From: Chloroflexota bacterium
Lineage (GTDB): Bacteria > Chloroflexota > Anaerolineae > B4-G1
Length of the DNA stretch: 5,880 nucleotides
Direction of reading: 5' to 3'
NCBI GenBank assembly: GCA_003648085.1
Contig: QMOC01000190.1
Coordinates: forward strand, 1 to 5,880
How positions within the stretch are numbered: position 1 is the stretch's first letter; each line of letters opens with the position of its first letter. A model generated the notes under the pieces. It saw only the letters and a program-made list of their open reading frames with translations, made no database searches and was not told the DNA's origin. Below, one piece after another: positions 1 to 4,509 of the stretch. A program made the translations under genes and the position numbers.

Positions 1-1887
1 ATCCCGCACCCCGGCCCGGATGAGCGCGCGGATCTCCCCCGCCGTGACCCGCTCGCAGCGGCAGATGACCTCGTCGTCAGCCATTCGCTCCACGGGGCGC
101 GCCAGCGGCTCCGCCACCGCTGGCTCCTGCACGCGGATTCCGGCGATGCGCTTGGCGAACTCCCTCGGAGCCCGCACCTGCACCAACAGCGCCCGGTCGG
201 TGAACTTCGGGGCCCGTACCCGCACCACCTCCACCTGGCCCAGCACCGCCCCCTCCGTGTCCAGCACCGTCACCACGTCCCCTTCGTGGATGGTGTCGGC
301 GGCGAATTCGTAGGGGATGGTAACCGTCGGATACTCGACGTCCTTACGGTAGTCCACCAGCGTGATCGCCAGCCCAGGGCAGATGGCGACGCAACGAGCG
401 CAGCCGGTGCACCCTTCCCCCACGTACTCCGGCAGCCCCCGGATGTCACTCTCCTCAATGACGATGCACCCCTGCGGACAGACCGAGGTGCAGGGGTTGC
501 AGGGAATCTCCTGGGCGCAATGGAGCACCGGGAAGACCCCCTCCTCCACCTCCGGGATGTCCTCGGTGACGACCGCGCCGGGGCGGGACTTGAGCACCTC
601 GGCGGTAGTGTACCACTCCTGCGGGATCTCGCCCACGTCACGTCCCAGGCTGCGGGCGATCTCCAGTCCCCGGATGCGGCCGGTGAACATCGCCGCCGAC
701 GCCTCGGCGATCTCCTCCGCGTCCCCCGCCGCGAAGACCGGCAGGCCGAACTCCTGCGCCTTGTGGATGAACTCGTCCACCGGGTCCAACCCGACGGCGA
801 CCAGGATCGTGTCGCACTCGAAAGTCTTCTCCGTGCCGACGATGGGCCGCCAGTTCTCGTCAATCTGAGCGATGGTGACCGACTCCACCTCCTGCTCCCC
901 ATTGGCGCTGAGGACGGTGTGGGAGACGTAGATGGGGACGCCCAGGCGGGCCAGTTTGTCCTTGTGCACTTTGTAGCCGGAGCAATCGGGCAGCGCCTCG
1001 CACAGCCCCACGACCTGGATGCCGGCCTGGAGGGCGTGGTAACCCGCGATGAGGCCCACGTTCCCCCCGCCGACGATGAACAGCCGCTCGGTCGGCCTGA
1101 CCAAATCGCGGTTGACCAGCGTCTGGAAGGCCCCTGCGCCGTAGACCCCCGGCAGCGTGTTTCCCTTGAAGGCCAGCGACTTCTCCCGTGCGCCGGTAGC
1201 CACCAGCAGGACGTGCGGCTGCACGACGACGTAGCGTCCCTCCCGCAGCACGCCCACCTTCCGGTCGGAGAACACGGCAAGAGCGGTCGTGTTGAGCCAC
1301 ACTTGGACGTTCTCGAACTGGCGCACCTCCTGCTCCAGTTTCGTAGCGATGTCAATGCCCCGTGTCCCGGCGTAGCAGGCGTCAATGGAGCCGAAGAACT
1401 TGTGCGTCTGCAGGACCAGTTTGCCGCCCAGACGGTGCTTGTCGTCCACGATGAGCGTACGCACGCCGGCCTTGCCCAATTCGGTGGCCGCCGACAGGCC
1501 CGCCGGCCCGCCCCCGATGATGAGGCATTCCACCTCGACGGTCTCGATGGCCCGCATCTCGGGTACGGTGTGGACGTCGGGCAGTGTAGGAAGACCATCC
1601 ATCGGTTCGACCCGCATCCCCGGCTGCACGGGGGTCATGCAGGCTTTGACGGGCAGGCCGTCGGCCATCACCAGGCATTGGGCGCACTGGCCGTTGGCGC
1701 AGAAGATGCCCTGGGGCGCACCGTCCTTGTGGTGGTGGCCGAAGATGCGCACGCCGCCCGCGAAAAGGGCCGAAGCGATGGTCTCTCCCTCGCGAGCGCG
1801 CATCGCCTGGCCCTGCCAGTAGAACTCGAACTCCGGTCGTTCCTCGACTGGGAGGATAGGATGTTCCCGAATGCGATAGTCGCCCAC
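1..1887 (-). CDS. Multidomain FAD/iron-sulfur oxidoreductase (HcnA/SoxA-alpha-like), C-terminus beyond window
   Basis: The frame is open from a GTG at 1887 to the left edge, about 629 codons with no stop. The start is set by an AAGGAGG site 5 bases upstream. Domains in order (approximate residues): a ferredoxin-like [2Fe-2S] domain at 15-95 with FCANGQCAQC and a later KAC, the C-x4-C-x2-C...C pattern of the HcnA/SoxA-alpha N-terminus; an FAD-binding motif IIGGGPAGLSAA near 122-133; ATGAREK near 229; an NAD(P)-binding VGGGNVG near 271; a second-fold end AAGDAEE near 386; a di-cluster segment with CNPCTSVCP near 462 and CTGCARCVAICP near 492; and CRCERVTAGEIRALIRAG near 608, the start of a BFD-like [2Fe-2S] domain. 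The family passes electrons from oxidation of amines or amino acids (sarcosine, opines, proline, glycine) through flavin to acceptors, usually with a partner flavoprotein oxidase subunit, which may lie off the left edge. The substrate cannot be read from this sequence. It is probably cytoplasmic, as no signal peptide is visible. It is divergent from the aromatic operon. Confidence 0.88.
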   Translation of the reverse strand, partial: MGDYRIREHPILPVEERPEFEFYWQGQAMRAREGETIASALFAGGVRIFGHHHKDGAPQGIFCANGQCAQCLVMADGLPVKACMTPVQPGMRVEPMDGLPTLPDVHTVPEMRAIETVEVECLIIGGGPAGLSAATELGKAGVRTLIVDDKHRLGGKLVLQTHKFFGSIDACYAGTRGIDIATKLEQEVRQFENVQVWLNTTALAVFSDRKVGVLREGRYVVVQPHVLLVATGAREKSLAFKGNTLPGVYGAGAFQTLVNRDLVRPTERLFIVGGGNVGLIAGYHALQAGIQVVGLCEALPDCSGYKVHKDKLARLGVPIYVSHTVLSANGEQEVESVTIAQIDENWRPIVGTEKTFECDTILVAVGLDPVDEFIHKAQEFGLPVFAAGDAEEIAEASAAMFTGRIRGLEIARSLGRDVGEIPQEWYTTAEVLKSRPGAVVTEDIPEVEEGVFPVLHCAQEIPCNPCTSVCPQGCIVIEESDIRGLPEYVGEGCTGCARCVAICPGLAITLVDYRKDVEYPTVTIPYEFAADTIHEGDVVTVLDTEGAVLGQVEVVRVRAPKFTDRALLVQVRAPREFAKRIAGIRVQEPAVAEPLARPVERMADDEVICRCERVTAGEIRALIRAGVRD

Positions 1888-1892
1888 AGCGT

Positions 1893-1899
1893 CCTCCTT
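1893..1899 (-). promoter_or_regulatory. Ribosome binding site of the FAD oxidoreductase (decides a GTG start)
   Basis: Read on the minus strand the bases are AAGGAGG, a full match to the anti-SD core, 5 bases before GTG at 1887. The next internal ATG candidates lie inside the conserved [2Fe-2S] domain and lack such a site, so the GTG is preferred. Confidence 0.85.
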
Positions 1900-1918
1900 T
1901 TTGAGGTGAGATGGGTAT

Positions 1919-1947
1919 ATAATACGCCCAGATGCACTAACGGGCAA
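1919..1947 (-). promoter_or_regulatory. Sigma70-type promoter for the FAD oxidoreductase
   Basis: On the minus strand, TTGCCC (1947-1942) is followed by a 17-base spacer and TATTAT (1924-1919). This matches TTGACA in 4 of 6 positions and TATAAT in 5 of 6. Predicted transcription start is near 1912, giving a 5' leader of about 25 bases before the GTG. The -35 box is back to back with that of the plus-strand promoter, 19 bp away, so one regulator bound between them could affect both directions. Confidence 0.68.
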
Positions 1948-1966
1948 GTTTGGCGTGATACCTGAC

Positions 1967-1995
1967 TTGACAGATCGGGCTGAAAGATGTATTAT
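1967..1995 (+). promoter_or_regulatory. Sigma70-type promoter of the aromatic amino acid operon
   Basis: A perfect -35 TTGACA (1967-1972), a 17-base spacer and a -10 TATTAT (1990-1995, 5 of 6). Predicted transcription start is about 2002-2005, just before the Phe/Tyr leader peptide. This is the best promoter match in the window. It precedes a leader of about 190 bases ahead of aroH, consistent with control by transcription attenuation downstream of a strong promoter. Confidence 0.82.
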
Positions 1996-1998
1996 TAA

Positions 1999-2011
1999 TT
2001 TGCAATGCAAA
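1999..2011. repeat. Short palindrome at the predicted transcription start
   Basis: TTTGCA and TGCAAA form a 6-bp-arm inverted repeat around a single central base. It sits exactly over the predicted start of the operon transcript and the first possible ATG of the leader peptide. It could be an operator half-site pair or chance; no cognate regulator is in the window. Confidence 0.35.
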
Positions 2012-2109
2012 GGATGTACCGCCAGCATAAAGCCGATTTCGCCTATCTTTACTTTTATTTCACCCCGCCTACGGGACGGTTGCTTCACGACGGGGGGAGG
2101 TCGGTGTAG
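2005..2109 (+). CDS. Phe/Tyr-rich attenuation leader peptide (pheL-like)
   Basis: A small ORF of 34 codons from ATG 2005 (31 codons from the in-frame ATG at 2014) ends at TAG 2107-2109. The codons at 2038-2061 read FAYLYFYF: three Phe and three Tyr in eight codons, in a peptide otherwise rich in Arg, Gly and Pro. This is the hallmark of leader peptides that sense charged tRNA. The E. coli pheA leader is a short Phe-rich peptide upstream of prephenate dehydratase, and here the downstream genes are chorismate mutase, prephenate dehydratase and DAHP synthase. The start is uncertain. ATG 2005 lies within a few bases of the predicted transcription start, so translation may be leaderless. ATG 2014 has AAAGG directly abutting it, too close to act as a normal SD. 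The peptide itself probably has no function beyond its translation. Both the codon block and the stop codon fall inside the arms of a long RNA stem. Confidence 0.82.
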   Translation: MQRMYRQHKADFAYLYFYFTPPTGRLLHDGGRSV

Positions 2110-2121
2110 AGATAGGCGAAG
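2037..2121 (+). promoter_or_regulatory. Attenuator stem 1 (control-codon stem, anti-antiterminator)
   Basis: Bases 2037-2052 pair with 2106-2121 in 16 contiguous base pairs, two of them G-U, with a 10-bp perfect core (2038-2047 with 2111-2120). The 5' arm is made of the first Phe/Tyr control codons and the 3' arm contains the leader stop codon. The 53-base loop holds the antiterminator strand 2078-2089. Inference: when this stem forms, the antiterminator is trapped in the loop and the terminator wins; a ribosome held at the Phe/Tyr codons prevents the stem. A small GAAA-capped hairpin (2121-2134, one mismatch) follows. Confidence 0.75.
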
Positions 2122-2153
2122 CCCCGAAAGTGGCGCAAGGACGTGGAGCAACC
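2078..2153 (+). promoter_or_regulatory. Antiterminator pairing of the Phe/Tyr attenuator
   Basis: Bases 2078-2089 (GGTTGCTTCACG) pair with 2142-2153 (CGTGGAGCAACC) in 12 contiguous base pairs with one G-U. The 3' strand takes up nearly all of the terminator's 5' arm and its loop, so this helix and the terminator exclude each other. The 5' strand starts 17 bases after the last Phe codon (2059-2061), so a ribosome stalled there should leave it free. This places it as the region 2:3 helix of a classical attenuator. Confidence 0.72.
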
Positions 2154-2173
2154 TGCTCCGCGTCTTTTTATTT
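2137..2173 (+). terminator. Intrinsic terminator (attenuator) upstream of aroH
   Basis: GACGTGGAGCA (2140-2150) pairs with TGCTCCGCGTC (2154-2164) in 11 bp with one G-U and a 3-base loop, followed at once by TTTTTATTT (2165-2173). AAG before the stem can extend pairing into the U tract to 14 bp. It lies after the promoter and leader peptide but before the aroH SD, so it must be bypassed for the operon to be expressed: an attenuator, not an end-of-gene terminator. Confidence 0.88.
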
Positions 2174-2195
2174 AACCGTGAGGAGGTAGGGAAGA

Positions 2196-2573
2196 ATGGC
2201 CTGCCGTGGCATTCGCGGTGCCACCAGCGTAGACGCCAATGACGCAGAGTCAATCATCACGGCGACGCAGGAGTTGCTGGAACGCATCGTTGCCGCCAAC
2301 GGGTTAGCGGTCGAGGATGTGGCCGGCGTGATCTTCACCGCCACGCCCGATTTAGACGTGGCCTACCCGGCCCGCGCCGCCCGCGAGATGGGCTGGGTGC
2401 ACACGCCGTTGCTCTGCACACAGGAGATGACCGTCGCCGACAGCCTGCCACGCTGCATCCGGGTATTGGTGTTCTGGAACACTGACCGGCCTCCCGCGCA
2501 GATTCGACACGTTTACCTGGGGAGGGCACGTGCGTTGAGACCTGATCTTGTGGAGGATAGGAATCATGACTAG
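2196..2573 (+). CDS. aroH: Chorismate mutase, AroH type
   Basis: The 125-residue protein is the usual size of the AroH class (about 120-130 residues, trimeric pseudo-alpha/beta barrel, as in Bacillus subtilis). It converts chorismate to prephenate, the first step of the Phe/Tyr branch, in the cytoplasm. Visible family features are RGIRGATSV at 4-12, [20 protein letters not shown] at 48-67, CTQEM at 74-78, CIRVL at 87-91, IRHVYL at 103-108 and ALRPDL at 113-118. Active-site residues known from the B. subtilis enzyme are present with an offset of at most one: Arg7, Glu77, Arg89, Tyr107 and Arg115. The start ATG has AGGAGG 9 bases upstream, just after the attenuator terminator. It has no ACT domain, so it is not expected to be feedback inhibited; control would come from the leader. 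Its last 8 bases overlap the start of pheA. Confidence 0.95.
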   Translation: MACRGIRGATSVDANDAESIITATQELLERIVAANGLAVEDVAGVIFTATPDLDVAYPARAAREMGWVHTPLLCTQEMTVADSLPRCIRVLVFWNTDRPPAQIRHVYLGRARALRPDLVEDRNHD

Positions 2574-3411
2574 GGTAGCATTTCAGGGCATCAGCGGGGC
2601 CTATTCGGAGGAAGCCATCCTTCAGTTCTTCGGCCCGGAGGTAGAAAGCATCCCCTGCAGAACGCTAGCCGACATATTCTTTACCGTGGAAAGCGGCGAT
2701 GCCGATTACGGGATGTTACCCATAGAGAACGCCGTCGCTGGCTCCGTGGCCCGCTCTTACGAACTGCTGATGGAGCACGATCTGCGCATCTACGCCGAGG
2801 TGATCCTGCGCGTGCGGCACACGCTACTTGCCCCTCCCGATACCAAACTGGAGGACTTGCGGCGTGTGCGGTCGCATCCGCAGGCACTGGCCCAGTGTCA
2901 GCGTTACCTGAGCCGCCACGGGTTAGAGCCTGAATCTGCCTTCGACACCGCCGGCAGCGCCCGCGAGTTGGCGGCCAATCCTGAGCCGGGCGTCGCCGTG
3001 ATCGCCAGCGCGCTGGCTGCCGAACTGTACGGCCTGGAAATCCTCGACCGGGACATTGAGGATTTCCCCTTCAATTACACCCGCTTCTTCATCCTTTCGA
3101 TGGATGATCCGCCTCGCGCACAGCGAAACAAGACCTCTCTCGTCTTCACCTCCCCCCACCGACCGGGCGCACTGTACGAATGCCTGGGGGAGTTCGCCCG
3201 ACGGCGTATCAATCTCACCAAGATCGAATCACGCCCACGCCTCAATCGGCCCTGGCAGTACATCTTCTACCTGGACTTCGAGGGGCACTGCCAGGACCCG
3301 GAGTGCGAAGCGGCAATAATGGGGCTTTTACGACGCTCCTCCTTCGTCAAACTGCTGGGCTCCTACCCAGCCGCCACGACGCCTGTTCCCGAGAACGAAG
3401 TGTGGCGTTAG
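2566..3411 (+). CDS. pheA: Prephenate dehydratase with C-terminal ACT domain
   Basis: The 281-residue monofunctional enzyme converts prephenate to phenylpyruvate with loss of water and CO2, committing flux to phenylalanine. The catalytic domain (1 to about 180) shows [12 protein letters not shown] at 6-17, [13 protein letters not shown] at 49-61, SHPQALAQC at 103-111, [10 protein letters not shown] at 127-136 and the catalytic NYTRFF at 170-175. The ACT domain (about 190-272) has GALYECL at 201-207, [10 protein letters not shown] at 215-224 and [12 protein letters not shown] at 230-241. GAL and ESRP are the motifs known for Phe binding and feedback inhibition, so allosteric control by Phe is expected. 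ATG 2566 is chosen because GGAGG lies 9 bases upstream and the conserved N-terminus begins directly after it; a TTG at 2548 would add six unconserved residues and put the SD inside the gene. The 8-base overlap with aroH suggests translational coupling. No chorismate mutase domain is fused here; aroH supplies that step. Confidence 0.96.
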   Translation: MTRVAFQGISGAYSEEAILQFFGPEVESIPCRTLADIFFTVESGDADYGMLPIENAVAGSVARSYELLMEHDLRIYAEVILRVRHTLLAPPDTKLEDLRRVRSHPQALAQCQRYLSRHGLEPESAFDTAGSARELAANPEPGVAVIASALAAELYGLEILDRDIEDFPFNYTRFFILSMDDPPRAQRNKTSLVFTSPHRPGALYECLGEFARRRINLTKIESRPRLNRPWQYIFYLDFEGHCQDPECEAAIMGLLRRSSFVKLLGSYPAATTPVPENEVWR

Positions 3412-3420
3412 AGCATTTCC

Positions 3421-3447
3421 GTAGGACGATTTGCCAAATCGTCCTAC
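3421..3447. repeat. Perfect palindrome between pheA and aroF
   Basis: GTAGGACGATTT and AAATCGTCCTAC are perfect 12-base inverted arms around a 3-base GCC centre. It begins 10 bases after the pheA stop and ends 20 bases before the aroF start. No T run follows on either strand, so it does not look like an intrinsic terminator. It could be a REP-like dispersed palindrome, an mRNA-stabilising hairpin between cistrons, or a processing site. Only one copy is present in the window. Confidence 0.8.
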
Positions 3448-3467
3448 CAGGCATAGGAGATGGTCAG

Positions 3468-4487
3468 ATGATTGTCGTAATGAAGAAAGGTGCGACCAAT
3501 GCACAGATCGCCAACGTCGCCGCCCGCATCGAGCAATTAGGCTGCCGGGTGCACATCTCGGAAGGCGAAGAACGCACCATCATCGGTGTCATCGGCAACG
3601 GGCGCCCACTGGATCGCGAGCAGATCGAGCGCATGGCCGGTGTCGAGCGCACGGTGCCCATCCTGCGCCCCTTCAAACTGGCAAGCCGCGAGTTCCATCC
3701 GCAGGATACCATAGTTACAGTTACAGTCAACGGAATCCCCATCGGCGGCAGGCAACTGATCGTGATGGCCGGCCCCTGCGCCGTCGAGAGCCGTGAACAA
3801 TTGCTCGAGACCGCCCACGCCGTGAAGGAGGCCGGAGCCCACGTGCTGCGCGGCGGCGCCTTCAAACCCCGCACCTCTCCCTATAGTTTCCAGGGCCTGG
3901 GCGAGAAAGGGCTGCGCCTCCTGGCCGAGGCCCGCGAGGAGACCGGGCTGCCGGTCGTCACCGAGGTGATGGAGCCGCAGATGGTGCCGCTGGTCACCAC
4001 CTACGCCGACATTCTGCAAGTCGGCGCCCGGAATATGCAGAACTACGCCCTGCTCCACGCCGTCGGGGAGGCACAGCGACCGGTGCTGCTCAAGCGGGGG
4101 ATGATGTCCACTGTGGAGGAACTGCTGATGGCCGCCGAGTACATTCTGTCCCACGGCAACGACCGCGTCATCCTGTGCGAGCGGGGCATCCGCACCTTTG
4201 AGCACTACACCCGCAATACGCTCGACATCAGCGCCGTGCCGCTGATCAAGCAACTCAGCCACTTGCCGGTGATCGTGGATCCCAGCCACGGGACGGGGAA
4301 GTGGGAGTTGGTGGAACCGGTGTCGCGGGCGGCGGTGGCGGCGGGGGCCGATGGGCTGATCATTGAGGTGCATCCACATCCCGAAGAGGCTCTGTCGGAC
4401 GGGGCGCAGTCCCTCAAGCCGGCCCGTTTCGCCGCGCTGATGCGGAGCCTGCGGCCCATCGCCGCAGCGGTCGAGAGGACGTTGTAG
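3468..4487 (+). CDS. aroF: 3-deoxy-7-phosphoheptulonate (DAHP) synthase, type I-beta with N-terminal regulatory domain
   Basis: The 339-residue protein condenses phosphoenolpyruvate and erythrose-4-phosphate to DAHP, the entry step of the shikimate pathway. It matches the Thermotoga maritima class (about 338 residues) along its whole length. Residues 1-70 form the ferredoxin-like regulatory domain ([28 protein letters not shown]), which in the Thermotoga enzyme mediates feedback inhibition by Tyr and to a lesser degree Phe. The barrel carries AGPCAVES at 101-108, [18 protein letters not shown] at 128-145, QVGARNMQN at 184-192, LLKRGM at 207-212, CERGIRTFE at 237-245, [10 protein letters not shown] at 249-258 and VDPSHGTG at 270-277. 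Metal ligands known for the family are present: Cys104, His274, Glu300 and Asp311. ATG 3468 is chosen because AGGAG lies 8 bases upstream and the protein begins exactly like its relatives; an upstream in-frame start near 3180 would overlap pheA by over 200 bases. It is the third enzyme of the leader-controlled operon. Confidence 0.96.
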   Translation: MIVVMKKGATNAQIANVAARIEQLGCRVHISEGEERTIIGVIGNGRPLDREQIERMAGVERTVPILRPFKLASREFHPQDTIVTVTVNGIPIGGRQLIVMAGPCAVESREQLLETAHAVKEAGAHVLRGGAFKPRTSPYSFQGLGEKGLRLLAEAREETGLPVVTEVMEPQMVPLVTTYADILQVGARNMQNYALLHAVGEAQRPVLLKRGMMSTVEELLMAAEYILSHGNDRVILCERGIRTFEHYTRNTLDISAVPLIKQLSHLPVIVDPSHGTGKWELVEPVSRAAVAAGADGLIIEVHPHPEEALSDGAQSLKPARFAALMRSLRPIAAAVERTL

Positions 4488-4509
4488 GATTTGGTGGAGG
4501 TATACCATC

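Noticed and set aside
270..1598. Minus-strand open frame of 442 codons
   Set aside because: It is a different frame from the true oxidoreductase; its translation is Arg/Ser-rich low-complexity sequence with no motif, typical of a GC-rich shadow.
286..1965. Long plus-strand open frame of 559 codons, with further plus-strand frames at 20-313, 362-868 and 1385-1822
   Set aside because: They lie antisense to the minus-strand FAD oxidoreductase, whose frame shows many conserved cofactor motifs, an SD and a promoter. The plus-strand translations show no recognisable domain and arise from high GC at codon third positions.
2137..2167. T-box riboswitch as the explanation of the aroH leader
   Set aside because: I see no T-box consensus (AGGGTGGNACCGCG-like) before the terminator and no specifier-loop architecture, while a Phe/Tyr leader peptide with matching helices explains the terminator directly.
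3421..3447. Palindrome as an intrinsic terminator splitting the operon
   Set aside because: Neither side carries a T tract, and aroF follows 20 bases later with its own SD and no promoter match that I can support.
3180..4487. DAHP synthase starting at 3180 (435 residues)
   Set aside because: The extra N-terminal part overlaps the pheA ACT domain and is unlike any DAHP synthase; ATG 3468 has a proper SD and matches the family N-terminus.
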